Shown here piece after piece: positions 1 to 8,567 of a stretch of DNA of 64,000 bases. The notes below the pieces were generated by a model. That model saw only the letters and a list, made by a program, of their open reading frames with translations. It was not told the origin of the DNA and did no database searches. Source of the stretch: Paenibacillus sp. Root444D2 (lineage in GTDB: Bacteria; Bacillota; Bacilli; Paenibacillales; NBRC-103111); contig NZ_LMEO01000012.1 in the NCBI RefSeq assembly GCF_001426375.1, positions 186,001-250,000 of the forward strand. The letters run 5' to 3'. Both the position numbers and the translations under genes were made by a program. Numbering within the stretch: the stretch's first letter is position 1; each line of letters opens with the position of its first letter.

Positions 1-939
1 TTCAAGAGCGTGAACGACAACCTCAGCCTTCATTCCAACGAAGGCAAAGTGAACAATATGGGGAGCCATCTCCTCTTCCAGTTCGGATCCTGTAAGGGTA
101 AGCTCAGGGATTGATGAGATACCATCCACAATCAAGCGTCTTAACCGATACTTATGCTCTGTTTTGGCTGTAAGGTTGTCTACGGAAAGACGCAGTGCTT
201 TGGCCATTCCTACAATGAGTGGGACGTTCTCCGTACCGGAGCGAATACCATATTCTTGACCGCCCCCTAGAAGCAGCGGTTTAAGCTGCACACCCTCTCT
301 GCGGTATAGAAATCCAACTCCTTTAGGTCCTCTGAATTTATGAGCAGATGCACTACATAAGTCAACGCCCCACTCTTTAGGTTGAAAAGGAAGCTTTGCA
401 ATGCCTTGAACGGCATCAACATGAAATAACACCTTTGGAAATTGAGCTAACCATCGGCCGATTTCTTGGATTGGCTGAATCGTTCCTACTTCATTATTGA
501 CATACATCACGCTAACAAGGATGGTGTCTTCCGTTATTGCTGCTTGAAGGCTCTCTAGCTCAACGCACCCCTTGCTATTCACAGGTAAATAAGTAACTCG
601 AAAACCCTCACGTTCCAGTTCGAGAAAAACTTCTTTCACCGAAGAGTGTTCGATTTGCGTAGTAATGAGATGCTTTCCGCGGTTTTGATAGCTGTAAACG
701 GCACCTTTAATCGCCAAATTATTACTTTCCGTCCCGCCAGACGTACATATAATTTCAGCAGGCAGCACACCTAATGCTCCTGCAATCACCTCTTTGGAGC
801 TGTTTAGCAGCTTCTCCGCTTGTATGCCAAATCGATGAATTGAAGATGGATTTCCATAATGTTCCTTCATCACTTCGGCTATCGTATCAATGACTTCCTC
901 ATAAAGCGGCGTTGTCGCCGCGTAGTCCAAATAAAGCAT
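1..939 (-). CDS. Cysteine desulfurase, NifS/IscS-like (C-terminus cut by window edge)
   Basis: PLP-dependent cysteine desulfurases take sulfur from L-cysteine as an enzyme persulfide and pass it on for Fe-S clusters or tRNA thiolation. 313 codons are visible. The N-terminus MLYLDYAATTPLYEE is the family hallmark, followed by a GTESNN motif that binds the cofactor phosphate. Further on, DAVQ and SAHKFRGPKG hold the residues around the PLP-binding lysine. The loop carrying the catalytic cysteine lies beyond the window edge. The ATG at 939 has a good AAGGGG ribosome site about ten bases upstream. The protein could be the IscS/YrvO paralogue that serves MnmA, since such genes often neighbour mnmA, but the partner would be outside the window. 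The family is certain; the paralogue is not. Confidence 0.93.
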   Translation of the reverse strand, partial: MLYLDYAATTPLYEEVIDTIAEVMKEHYGNPSSIHRFGIQAEKLLNSSKEVIAGALGVLPAEIICTSGGTESNNLAIKGAVYSYQNRGKHLITTQIEHSSVKEVFLELEREGFRVTYLPVNSKGCVELESLQAAITEDTILVSVMYVNNEVGTIQPIQEIGRWLAQFPKVLFHVDAVQGIAKLPFQPKEWGVDLCSASAHKFRGPKGVGFLYRREGVQLKPLLLGGGQEYGIRSGTENVPLIVGMAKALRLSVDNLTAKTEHKYRLRRLIVDGISSIPELTLTGSELEEEMAPHIVHFAFVGMKAEVVVHALE

Positions 940-1049
940 TTTTTGTTGATTCCCCTTCTTCACGCTCTAGCTGCCGCGCACAATCAATTTCAATTCCTTT
1001 CATCATTAAAGCCTAAAATAGGGCATAACTCAAGCATTCTCGGATAACA

Positions 1050-1089
1050 CAAAAAGCCGACCTCCGCATAAACATGCGAAAATCAGCTT
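1050..1089 (-). terminator. Rho-independent terminator of the lytic transglycosylase gene
   Basis: An imperfect inverted repeat (AGC-GA ... TC-GCT with an inner CGCAT/ATGCG stem) lies just after the stop codon. On the minus strand it is followed by a short T run. Confidence 0.7.
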
Positions 1090-1101
1090 ATTAGCTAATG
1101 A

Positions 1102-1809
1102 TTATAACGAAAAATTCTGCCTGTGACCCATCACTTTAGTGATGTAGTCTTGCGTTTCTCTTGGTAGTAAATGGAGCTTGTTTGCAAGATCCTGATCGGT
1201 CTTGATGCCTAATCGGTCAACACGTCCAGGTCCTGCATTATAAGCTGCAAGAGCAACCCCTTCATTTCCGTTGTACTTCTTAATTAAGTTGCTAAGGAAA
1301 TGAGTACCCGCATCTACATTTTGCTTAGGATCAAATGGGTTCGTTACTCCGAAGCCTCCGCCTGTCCCGTCCATAAGCTGCATTAAACCTTTGGCACCTG
1401 CCGGCGATACGGCCTGGTGATTGAATTCTGATTCTTGCTGAATAACCGCCTTGACTAGCGATGTATCCACACCGTATTTATGACTTGCCTCTTGGATTAA
1501 ACCGTCAAACTGTGAGACCGAGGATGCTTTGCTCACGGATTGTAGCGGTGTATAAGCTCTATTCAAAGCCCCTAAAGAACTTGGCATACTGTTTGTTGTG
1601 TTACCTACCATGGAAGATAAAGTGTCTTGGCTTGTAACGCCAGTTCCGTTGGATTGCCCCATGATCGTGTCGAGCAATGCACTAAAATCACCTGAATCAT
1701 CCGTACTTGATGCCGCGGTTTCACCGGAAAGCAAACTCATTTTACTCATCAACTGAAGCTGGAGCAGTTCTTTCATTACTCTAGGATCAATGCTGTTCGT
1801 GCTATTCAT
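1102..1809 (-). CDS. Lytic transglycosylase (SLT domain), YjbJ/CwlQ-like
   Basis: The product cleaves the MurNAc-GlcNAc bond of peptidoglycan with formation of an anhydro sugar. The N-terminal ~100 residues are serine/threonine-rich, low in complexity and probably a linker. The C-terminal ~130 residues are a Goose-lysozyme/SLT domain: IQQESEFN contains the catalytic Glu (about residue 126), followed by SPAGAKGLMQLM and the AYNAGPGRV motif. There is no obvious signal peptide, as in B. subtilis YjbJ/CwlQ, so the export route is unclear. The 235-residue length fits that family. The gene appears monocistronic, with its own terminator and with the terminator of the next gene just upstream. Confidence 0.88.
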   Translation of the reverse strand: MNSTNSIDPRVMKELLQLQLMSKMSLLSGETAASSTDDSGDFSALLDTIMGQSNGTGVTSQDTLSSMVGNTTNSMPSSLGALNRAYTPLQSVSKASSVSQFDGLIQEASHKYGVDTSLVKAVIQQESEFNHQAVSPAGAKGLMQLMDGTGGGFGVTNPFDPKQNVDAGTHFLSNLIKKYNGNEGVALAAYNAGPGRVDRLGIKTDQDLANKLHLLPRETQDYITKVMGHRQNFSL

Positions 1810-1898
1810 CCGTCAGACCTCGTTTCTATCCATTCATGTTGTCTTCATTGTACACGTTTTGTGCCCTGACGACCATCCCCAATTTATAAAGAATCATA

Positions 1899-1929
1899 AG
1901 AAAAGAGACCGTCAATTGACAGTCTCTCT
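1899..1929 (-). terminator. Rho-independent terminator of the CNNM/CorC gene
   Basis: On the minus strand GAGAGACTGTC-AATT-GACGGTCTC is followed by TTTTCTT, a clear stem-loop with a T tract right after the stop codon at 1936. Confidence 0.85.
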
Positions 1930-1935
1930 TCTATC

Positions 1936-3270
1936 TCAAGAAATGTTTTGCTGTAGTAACTCACTCTCATCCGACAATTTTCTTACCATGACACGAGAAA
2001 TCCGCAGATGATCTGTCTCTTCAACAATAAATATAAACTCATCGTTGTAACTTACTTGCTGGTTCTTGCTTGGCGGTATCTCTGTTTTCGAGTAAATCCA
2101 TCCACCAATTGTATCATAATCATCCGACTCAATTTCAAGTCCGAAATACTCATTCACTTCATCAATTAGCAGCAATCCGTCAATGGAAAAGGTGTTTTCA
2201 TCCTTGATTTCGATTGTAGGACGCTCTTCATCGAACTCATCTTGAATTTCTCCAACAATTTCTTCCATAATGTCTTCCAGTGTCACAAGACCTGATGTTC
2301 CACCGTACTCATCTATGAGCAGTGCCATCTGACTTTTTCGTTTCTGCATCATTTTTAACAAATCACTAATAAGAATCGAATCTGGCACCGTCGTTATCGG
2401 TCGGATAATTTTCTTGATCCCTCTCAGGTTCGCATCCGGCTTGAGTAAATCCTTGATGTGGACGAAGCCAATAATATTGTCTTTGTCCGGATCACATACC
2501 GGGTAGCGCGTACGCATTTCTTTGATGGCGATCGCAAGATTCTCAGAATAGGAAAGTCCGGCATACAAACATTCCATTTCTGTTCTTGGGATCATAATTT
2601 CCCTGGCAGTCGTCTCTGCAAATCCAAATATATTATCAACAAGCGTGAGCTCTGTATTATCTATAAGTCCGTTTTTGTGACTTTCTTTCATAAGGACACG
2701 AATTTCATCCTCCGTATGCGCCGATTCATGTTCAGTTGCAGGCTCGATTCCCGCACGTCGTAACATCCAGTTCGAAATACCATTCAATAACCAAATAAAC
2801 GGATACATCACTTTGTAGAAAAATACCATGGGCCCTGCAGATAGCAGAGTTATTTGTTCAGCTTTACGAATCGCATACGTCTTAGGGAACTGTTCGCCTA
2901 ATGTAATATGCAATGTGGTCATTAAGGAGAAAGCTATAATGAAGGTAATCGTATGGAACACCGATTCTGGCAAATTCAGAGGAGCGAATAATGGTTCCAG
3001 AATTTTGGCGAACGTCGGTTCCCCGACATAACCAAGTCCCAACGAAGTGAGTGTAATCCCGAGCTGACAAGCACCTAAGTAGGCGTCAAGATTATTCATG
3101 ATTCCTTGTGCAAATTTCGCATTGCGGCGACCTTCTCCAACAAGCGAATCAATGCGACTACCTCTTACCTTGACCATCGCGAATTCAGCTGCGACAAAAA
3201 AACCATTTAATATGACCAGTCCAAACATTAACAGAAAACTGATTAACGTTCCGGGCAAAGGATCTTCCAA
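1936..3270 (-). CDS. CNNM/CorC (HlyC-CorC) family membrane protein with CBS pair
   Basis: 444 residues. The N-terminal third is a DUF21/CNNM transmembrane domain: GFFVAAEFAMVKVRG, then segments near residues 60-80, 95-120 and 140-165. A cytoplasmic CBS pair follows (TAREIMIPRTEM ... IIGFVHIKDLL; second CBS with GGTSGLVTLEDIMEEIVGEI). The C-terminus is a CorC_HlyC domain (residues ~350-430). Members are linked to Mg2+ export or homeostasis; the hemolysin label is historical. The start is a TTG at 3270: an in-frame TAG lies a few codons upstream and no ATG fits. A consensus-like promoter lies about 100 bases upstream and a terminator follows, so the gene is a single transcription unit. Confidence 0.92.
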   Translation of the reverse strand: MEDPLPGTLISFLLMFGLVILNGFFVAAEFAMVKVRGSRIDSLVGEGRRNAKFAQGIMNNLDAYLGACQLGITLTSLGLGYVGEPTFAKILEPLFAPLNLPESVFHTITFIIAFSLMTTLHITLGEQFPKTYAIRKAEQITLLSAGPMVFFYKVMYPFIWLLNGISNWMLRRAGIEPATEHESAHTEDEIRVLMKESHKNGLIDNTELTLVDNIFGFAETTAREIMIPRTEMECLYAGLSYSENLAIAIKEMRTRYPVCDPDKDNIIGFVHIKDLLKPDANLRGIKKIIRPITTVPDSILISDLLKMMQKRKSQMALLIDEYGGTSGLVTLEDIMEEIVGEIQDEFDEERPTIEIKDENTFSIDGLLLIDEVNEYFGLEIESDDYDTIGGWIYSKTEIPPSKNQQVSYNDEFIFIVEETDHLRISRVMVRKLSDESELLQQNIS

Positions 3271-3364
3271 TACCTTACCTATCCCCTATCAAGCACGTTT
3301 ACCGCACCAAGGAGAATAGGTACACCTCCCTTAATTTCGATTTGAATTTGAATTATCACTTTTC

Positions 3365-3392
3365 ATTATATAATAATACTGTAATCATTCAA
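3365..3392 (-). promoter_or_regulatory. SigA-type promoter of the CNNM/CorC gene
   Basis: Read on the minus strand: TTGAAT, 16-base spacer, perfect TATAAT, about 95 bases upstream of the TTG start in AT-rich DNA. The stretch 3393-3527 holds nothing else I can recognise. Confidence 0.65.
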
Positions 3393-3527
3393 AGGTGCGA
3401 ATATGACTCCTGAAGCCAAATAGTACGAGCAAATGGGAGTATACGCATTAAAACGATGCCATAATGAGTCTCTACCCGCTATTTATCACTTTGAAACGCG
3501 AATTTACGCGATTTTTTTCAGAAAAAA

Positions 3528-3556
3528 ACAAAAACAAGCCGATCTCTCGGCTTGTT
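3528..3556 (-). terminator. Rho-independent terminator of the 143-aa membrane protein gene
   Basis: A perfect ACAAGCCGA-tctc-TCGGCTTGT stem (3533-3556) is followed on the minus strand by a long T-rich tract, ten bases after the stop codon. Confidence 0.9.
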
Positions 3557-3565
3557 TGAAATCGG

Positions 3566-3997
3566 TCATGCATAAAAGGGTACTAACAAAAAATAGGCGG
3601 CGACGGCAATAAAACCAAGCGCGATTGACCAAGACCCTAGTCTTTTATTCCCCATAAAGAACGCAATAACGCCAAGCAATATACCCGAAATACCTAGCAA
3701 CACAGGCCACACAAAAAGGGAAGCCAAGGCAACGAACAAAGCGACATAGCCTACTGCTTTATTACGCGTGACAGCCTCTACCAATTCTGCAACCTCTTCA
3801 TCAGACACTTCAGAGTGGGTTTCAAGCCTCTCTGGCTTATTGGCCTTATATTGCTCGGCATAGTTAATTCTTCGCGTAGGTGCTGTAATTTCGGCTGCGT
3901 ATTCTTCCTTATGGTTCAATCCGCTTTCAACGCGGAGCTGATCTTTTTGGAACCGCTCCTTGGTGGCATGATCTAGAGGGACATCGTCTTTATTCAT
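3566..3997 (-). CDS. Small membrane protein of unknown function
   Basis: 143 residues. The first ~85 are hydrophilic and charged, with one predicted coiled or extended stretch. They are followed by three closely packed hydrophobic segments (about residues 82-98, 100-116 and 122-140). The order of segments resembles DUF4190/DUF308-type small membrane proteins, but no motif fixes a family. The ribosome site is GGAGGCAGC before the ATG. It lies 21 bases downstream of the DUF1540 gene in the same direction and ends at a strong terminator, so the two are probably cotranscribed. Function unknown. Confidence 0.7.
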   Translation of the reverse strand: MNKDDVPLDHATKERFQKDQLRVESGLNHKEEYAAEITAPTRRINYAEQYKANKPERLETHSEVSDEEVAELVEAVTRNKAVGYVALFVALASLFVWPVLLGISGILLGVIAFFMGNKRLGSWSIALGFIAVAAYFLLVPFYA

Positions 3998-4018
3998 GCT
4001 GCCTCCATGTTACGCACC

Positions 4019-4234
4019 TTAATGTTTATTCTTAGCTTTGAAAGTGTGGCAGCAAGTATTAGCTACTTTGTTTGCTGCATCTTGATGATCCGTATCAAAT
4101 GATTCCCCTGCAAACTCTTCATTATAATTGGCGGCAGCATGCTGATCGACTTCAATCATAATCGTTCCTGCACTACAGTTGTTGCCTTGCGCCCAATATT
4201 CGCAATTGGCAACTGCACATTTTACATCCGGCAT
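4019..4234 (-). CDS. DUF1540 domain cysteine-rich small protein
   Basis: About 71 residues. The family pattern is visible: VKCAVANCEYWAQGNNCSAGTIMIEV near the N-terminus and two further cysteines in NTCCHTF near the end, i.e. a probable metal-binding cysteine cluster. Members are common in Paenibacillus and Clostridia, often in spore-forming lineages; their role is not established. I chose the ATG at 4234 because the AAAGGGG ribosome site sits eight bases from it. Two more in-frame starts (ATG at 4240, GTG at 4243) lie too close to that site. Confidence 0.82.
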   Translation of the reverse strand: MPDVKCAVANCEYWAQGNNCSAGTIMIEVDQHAAANYNEEFAGESFDTDHQDAANKVANTCCHTFKAKNKH

Positions 4235-4281
4235 AATCATCACCCCTTTAACAATTTGCCCGCTATCAGGGCGAACTATGC

Positions 4282-5376
4282 TTATTTTAAGCTGTCAGAA
4301 AGCACCAAGAACATCGCTTGAGACCAAAGAAGCGGCAGCGCTGGCTCTCCCCATTTGGCAATCCATTCCGGGTGAGATGAGGGATCTCTAAGGCTTTCCG
4401 CGACTTGCTCCGGCAATCGGCCAAGCTTATCTGCTTTACTCATTACCCAATCTAAGCATCGCTGAGCCTCTTCACGATTACCCAGCTTCGCCTGGTACCA
4501 TCCATACCATGCAGTAAGCAGCAGCCACTCTCCGCCCCCATAATAGCGATCCTCGACATATCTTTGGATACCTTCATGCTTGAGGTCAGCTTCAATAGCT
4601 TGTACCGTCTTCAACATAATAGGATCATTAACTTCACAGACACCGAAAGGAACGGTCAGCCACAACAGACTTGCATCCACGCCATTTAAAGCAGGCTGCC
4701 ATACTTCTTCCAAGCAATGAATAGATTTAACGAAACGCCCCTCATAGACGGCATGATCCATGATAAACTTTTTTATCAACGCCGCTTTCTCTAGCAGTGG
4801 AGGACGATTCTCTAGTTCACCAAGTGCCTTTAAACCGCCATAAACACATGCTAATGTAGCTGGATGAACGTAATCAGGAAACTCTTCCCAACAATCAAAA
4901 TTCGGAAAATGCCAGAACGTCATCAAATAATCAACAGTTATCTCAATACTCTCTCTCAACTCATCTAAGAGCTCGGAATGACCAGTTATACGAATATGTT
5001 CCGTAAGACCCCATAGCCACGCTCCATAACCATCCAGTTGAAAATGTCCCCACTCTGATACATCATCACGGCCATCTAAATGATAACGTGTTCCAAAAAA
5101 TTCGGAGCGGTCTATCCATTCTTTGGCTTCCTGTTTACGAATTAACGCATCCACACGCGGACGCTTGTCCTTCAAAACATGATGTACCCAGCGATAGAAT
5201 AGCTCAGCACTTTCGGTTTCCATAGAGCGATCCATCGCATTCGCGATAAAAGTCCCATCTCTGAGCCAACTGTAAGAGTACGGCGGAAATAACGGTGAAG
5301 CTACATAACCCCCGCTAGGATGCTGGTTCAGCTTAATAATCGAGATACTGCTGTTGATTAATTGTTCACGCTCCAT
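4282..5376 (-). CDS. Glycoside hydrolase family 15 protein (glucoamylase-like)
   Basis: 364 residues forming a single (alpha/alpha)6-barrel with no signal peptide, so cytoplasmic. Conserved GH15 features are YSWLRDGTF (residues 36-44), the tryptophan-glutamate pair in CWEEFPDYVHPATLACVYGG (candidate general acid) and RYYGGGEWLLLTAWYG (candidate general base). GH15 enzymes release glucose from the non-reducing end of alpha-glucans or act on trehalose or dextrin; the substrate cannot be told here. The protein is shorter than secreted glucoamylases and lacks a starch-binding domain. Its ATG follows an AAAGGAGACATG ribosome site. A degenerate copy of this fold appears at the N-terminus of the GH31 enzyme encoded at 40486-44199. 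Confidence 0.85.
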   Translation of the reverse strand: MEREQLINSSISIIKLNQHPSGGYVASPLFPPYSYSWLRDGTFIANAMDRSMETESAELFYRWVHHVLKDKRPRVDALIRKQEAKEWIDRSEFFGTRYHLDGRDDVSEWGHFQLDGYGAWLWGLTEHIRITGHSELLDELRESIEITVDYLMTFWHFPNFDCWEEFPDYVHPATLACVYGGLKALGELENRPPLLEKAALIKKFIMDHAVYEGRFVKSIHCLEEVWQPALNGVDASLLWLTVPFGVCEVNDPIMLKTVQAIEADLKHEGIQRYVEDRYYGGGEWLLLTAWYGWYQAKLGNREEAQRCLDWVMSKADKLGRLPEQVAESLRDPSSHPEWIAKWGEPALPLLWSQAMFLVLSDSLK

Positions 5377-5397
5377 GCATCATGTCTCCTTTTAAAA

Positions 5398-5425
5398 GAA
5401 AAAGGATGCGCTTATAGTCGCATCC
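5398..5425 (-). terminator. Rho-independent terminator of the YpuI-like gene
   Basis: GGATGCG-8-base loop-CGCATCC (5404-5425) is followed on the minus strand by TTTTTCTTTT. It separates the 166-aa gene from the GH15 gene. Confidence 0.85.
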
Positions 5426-5453
5426 CTTCTTGTATTTGCCAATTCAATTAAAA

Positions 5454-5954
5454 TTATACTTTTTCGCCTTGCATACGACGTTGAGTGATGTAATCTGTTT
5501 CATAGTAAGACAAATCTTCACGAAGTTCCTCGAATACTTTGGACAGCTCAATCGTCAAATCACGTACTTCACGTGATGGCTTTTTGCGGAAACGAATAGC
5601 ATCTTGTCCTGTATAAGCATAACGACCATCTTCAGAGTAGCATTCATTTTTAGGGTAGAAAAATGTATTGACACATGTATGATAAACCTCATACAGTACT
5701 TTTTCCGAAAAATCCACATTAAAAGTAGGACGTCTCAAGCTAACGCCCAATTTCTCGTACGCCACTTCACAAAATACTAATAGATGGCGAGTATCCTGCA
5801 AATAACCGCGGTAAAACTCATCCATAGCAGGATCATTCTCCACATTTAACTGTGCGAGCGAATTTTGATTCAGAAACAGCTCCATTTTGGCAGTCGTTTC
5901 TTTTAACTTCGTACGCGTTGAATCACAAATATTTTTCACATTAAAAACAGCCAT
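5454..5954 (-). CDS. YpuI-like (DUF3907) conserved protein
   Basis: 166 residues, soluble, mostly helical, with acidic and aromatic patches (FYRGYLQDTRHLLVFCEVAYEKLG; FFYPKNECYSEDGRYAYTGQDAIRF). I recognise it from memory as the YpuI family (DUF3907), a Bacillales protein of unknown role; no catalytic motif is visible. The ATG at 5954 has an AGGAGG site nine bases upstream. It is transcribed away from the subtilisin gene and has its own terminator. The family assignment is moderately sure. Confidence 0.62.
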   Translation of the reverse strand: MAVFNVKNICDSTRTKLKETTAKMELFLNQNSLAQLNVENDPAMDEFYRGYLQDTRHLLVFCEVAYEKLGVSLRRPTFNVDFSEKVLYEVYHTCVNTFFYPKNECYSEDGRYAYTGQDAIRFRKKPSREVRDLTIELSKVFEELREDLSYYETDYITQRRMQGEKV

Positions 5955-6127
5955 TTATGAAGACCTCCTATAATTGCGCTATTCCTATCCTACCATAAAT
6001 TAACCCGAAGTGGTATATGTAAAACTCCAGTTTCCATGTATAAAACAATCCTCCGCTCCTCACCCTAGTCAAAGGTAATTCGTTTCGTCAGCGGAATACT
6101 AAGCACGTTTAGAAGGAGGAGCTTTTT

Positions 6128-8044
6128 ATGTGGCGTTATCTGTCATCTATGACTTTAGTTCTTGGTTTAGGCATTATCCTTTTCCCACACCATTCAAATA
6201 ACGAGAACCAACCTGGACCCGAAGTGTACAGTACAAAGTATGAAACAACTGCAAAGTTATCTCTTCTGGAACAAGACGTTAAGCTGACTGATGATCTATG
6301 TAGAAGCCAATGTTCCATCGATTATTCGCGAATGCTTAGCAAAATTGAAAGCGGAGAGCCAACTTTAACAGTGCTAAGCGAAATGAAAAAAGAACATGAA
6401 AAAATGGATGTGCTTATTTGGTCGAAGCAAAGCCAACCTTTGGAAAAAGGGATTACAGTAGGTGAAGTGCCAAGTTCTTATAAAGAACAGGCCCTCTCCT
6501 ATTTAAAGGAAGCTAAACTAGCCGTCGATGAAGGAAAACATTACCAATCACCTAAATTCGGCGCGGCGCAGCAAATTTATTTCGTTCAGGGCACTCCTTC
6601 AACTAATAGAGACAGCTCCTTAGTAGGTGTTATTCATCAGGATATTCTTCATCAAGTAACTGATCACCAGTTGAAAAACTTACGCCTAGAGCCTTATCCT
6701 AGTGAAAATCGTTGGAAAGTCGAGTCAGTGGATACGGACACTTTACAAGATAAAGTCGTCGATCATCCTGAGGATAATCAAGGAACAAGCCACTATCATC
6801 AAAATGAAGTAGTGGTCCGCTTCAAGCAGGATCCAACGGAAACTCAGCTGACACAAATCAAAAACGAAATAAAAGCCATTTCCGCCCAAAAACTCGGTTA
6901 TACGTATGTATTCCGCACGCAAAGCATGGAAGCCAAAGCATTAATGACTTATTTCAAAAAATGGGATGTCGTCTATGTAGAGCCTCATTTCCTCTACTTA
7001 ACAAATGATTATTATGACGATCAAGAAGAAGCTGCGAATAAAGATGACTCCAGTCAGACAGATTCGGGAGCCTCGAGTTCGACCTCAACTGATATAACGG
7101 CTAATTTTATGCCTAATGATAATCTATACAGTAGGTATCAATGGAACTTGCCTCTTATCGAGACTGTTCAGGGATGGCAATTATCGCGCGGTTCGAAAGA
7201 TGTGATCGTCGCTGTTGTCGACACAGGAGTTGACTTGAAGCACCCTGATCTGACTTCTAAACTTTTGCCTGGCTATAATGTCATTAGTGATAATGACAAC
7301 CCGCAGGATGATGTTGGACATGGTACACATGTCACAGGTGTTATTTCTGCATTAGTTAACAACAATCTAGGTGTAGCAGGTATGACTTGGTATAACAAAG
7401 TATTACCAGTCAAAGTTTTAGATCAAACTGGAGCAGGCAGTACCTATTCAGTCGCTCAAGGTATCATTTGGGCTGCTGACCATGGCGCTAAAGTCATGAA
7501 TCTCAGCCTTGGCAATTACGCGGATTCAAGCTTTCTCCACGACGCCATCCGATATGCCTACAATAAAGATGTGGCACTCATCGCGGCGAGCGGCAACGAC
7601 AATACAGAAAGACCTGGTTTTCCAGCCGCTTATCCGGAAGTGTTAGCTGTGGCCGCGAGTGATTCTCAAAATAACAAGGCACCCTTTTCAAATTATGGCG
7701 ACTATATTGCTGTGACGGCCCCTGGTGTCAGTATCGCGAGTACGTATCCAAATAATCAATACGCCGCGTTATCGGGTACATCCATGGCTAGCCCTCATGT
7801 CACTGCTTTGGCAGCCTTAGTTCGTTCTACGAATCCTAGTTTGAAAAACACGGAGGTTTACGAAATCATTAAACAATCCGCACAAGACCTTGGTACAAAA
7901 GGCAGAGACAAATACTTCGGCTTCGGATTAATAGATGTTGTGAAAGCTGTAAAAATGGCCGAACAAAGCTCACAGCAGATTTCTTACTTTCCGCAAAACC
8001 TATCTCGTCAAATGCATCTCATTACGAAAAAGTATGCCTATTAA
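6128..8044 (+). CDS. Membrane-anchored subtilisin-like serine protease (S8)
   Basis: 638 residues. An uncleaved or signal-like hydrophobic helix at residues 3-20 is followed by ~300 residues of extracytoplasmic pro-region with no family I recognise. Its end (about residues 225-290: EVVVRFKQDP ... VEPHFLY) resembles an I9/fervidolysin-type propeptide. The peptidase domain spans ~335-615 with the triad Asp365 (VVDTGVD), His398 (GHGTHVTG) and Ser552 (GTSMASPH). An acidic, serine-rich stretch (residues 293-325) separates pro-region and catalytic domain. The ribosome site is AGAAGGAGGAG. It is the only plus-strand gene in the first 30 kb. Its transcript would run into the hairpin inside the element at 8048-8215, which probably acts as terminator. 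Confidence 0.93.
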   Translation: MWRYLSSMTLVLGLGIILFPHHSNNENQPGPEVYSTKYETTAKLSLLEQDVKLTDDLCRSQCSIDYSRMLSKIESGEPTLTVLSEMKKEHEKMDVLIWSKQSQPLEKGITVGEVPSSYKEQALSYLKEAKLAVDEGKHYQSPKFGAAQQIYFVQGTPSTNRDSSLVGVIHQDILHQVTDHQLKNLRLEPYPSENRWKVESVDTDTLQDKVVDHPEDNQGTSHYHQNEVVVRFKQDPTETQLTQIKNEIKAISAQKLGYTYVFRTQSMEAKALMTYFKKWDVVYVEPHFLYLTNDYYDDQEEAANKDDSSQTDSGASSSTSTDITANFMPNDNLYSRYQWNLPLIETVQGWQLSRGSKDVIVAVVDTGVDLKHPDLTSKLLPGYNVISDNDNPQDDVGHGTHVTGVISALVNNNLGVAGMTWYNKVLPVKVLDQTGAGSTYSVAQGIIWAADHGAKVMNLSLGNYADSSFLHDAIRYAYNKDVALIAASGNDNTERPGFPAAYPEVLAVAASDSQNNKAPFSNYGDYIAVTAPGVSIASTYPNNQYAALSGTSMASPHVTALAALVRSTNPSLKNTEVYEIIKQSAQDLGTKGRDKYFGFGLIDVVKAVKMAEQSSQQISYFPQNLSRQMHLITKKYAY

Positions 8045-8047
8045 AGT

Positions 8048-8215
8048 AAAAGGGGCTGTCCCAAAAGTCAATTTATGATTTTTGAGCCCACTTAGAATCA
8101 GATTCATATGTAAAAAGAACCTCCATCTCACCACTTTAGTAGTGGAATTGGAGGTTCTTTTGTTTATATTTGGGACATGCTCAATCATGCGAGTACTTTT
8201 GGGACAGCCCCTTTT
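8048..8215. mobile_element. MITE-like element with IS1182-type ends
   Basis: 168 bp bounded by perfect 21-bp terminal inverted repeats (8048-8068 and 8195-8215) with the core GGGGCTGTCCCAAAAGT. From memory such ends are typical of IS1182-family transposons of Bacillales. The interior has no transposase and holds a strong stem-loop (8113-8161). A further partial echo of the end sequence (TTTGGGACATGC) lies at 8170-8180. I could not see an unambiguous target duplication. It begins four bases after the protease stop codon. Confidence 0.7.
8113..8161. terminator. Bidirectional stem-loop terminator inside the MITE
   Basis: A 13-bp perfect stem AAAAGAACCTCCA/TGGAGGTTCTTTT encloses a second stem CCACT/AGTGG. 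A and T runs on either side allow termination in both directions. It is the first terminator-like structure downstream of the subtilisin gene. Confidence 0.75.
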
Positions 8216-8367
8216 TGATCAAATGTACGTGCTAATTCTTGTGCGATTATTACAGCATTTTGTAGGGAATCGCTCATCAGTGGATGCCTCTAAGCTAATT
8301 TTGCTTCGTTTCAAGACCTTCCTTTTATCCTTGCCGCTTTGTAAAACTTGAACTCTTCTCTAAAGTA

Positions 8368-8447
8368 AAATAAGAGCCTCTAAAGGACTCTTATTTCTCT
8401 TCATTAGCCACTTTTTGCGAAAATAGAAGCTTCTGGAGGCTCTTATT
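8368..8447. repeat. Double-hairpin repeat, copy 1
   Basis: Two imperfect palindromes, 8368-8396 (AAATAAGAG...CTCTTATTT) and 8422-8447, are joined by a 25-base linker. The whole arrangement recurs at 8483-8563. No coding potential. The 150 bases between the MITE and this repeat hold nothing I recognise. Confidence 0.7.
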
Positions 8448-8482
8448 CGGATAAACTTAACTTAAACACTGGTCTAAGTATC

Positions 8483-8563
8483 AAATAGAAGCCTTTGGGA
8501 ACTCTTATTCCGCTTCTTTACTCACTTTTTGTGAAAATAGAAGCTTCTGGAGGCTCCTATTTT
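8483..8563. repeat. Double-hairpin repeat, copy 2
   Basis: Palindromes at 8483-8509 and 8534-8565 with the same linker type as copy 1. The second hairpin plus part of the linker (8523-8561) matches 8409-8447 with two mismatches. The last hairpin ends in a run of T on the plus strand and lies next to the rnpB terminator. Confidence 0.7.
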
Positions 8564-8567
8564 TTTC

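Noticed and set aside
8082-8351. 89-codon plus-strand open frame after the subtilisin gene
   Set aside because: It runs through the stem-loop and terminal repeat of the MITE; no ribosome site, no recognisable protein.
8368-8565. Possible CRISPR array (repeated short units)
   Set aside because: Only two units, imperfect palindromes without constant repeat plus unique spacer layout, and no cas genes.
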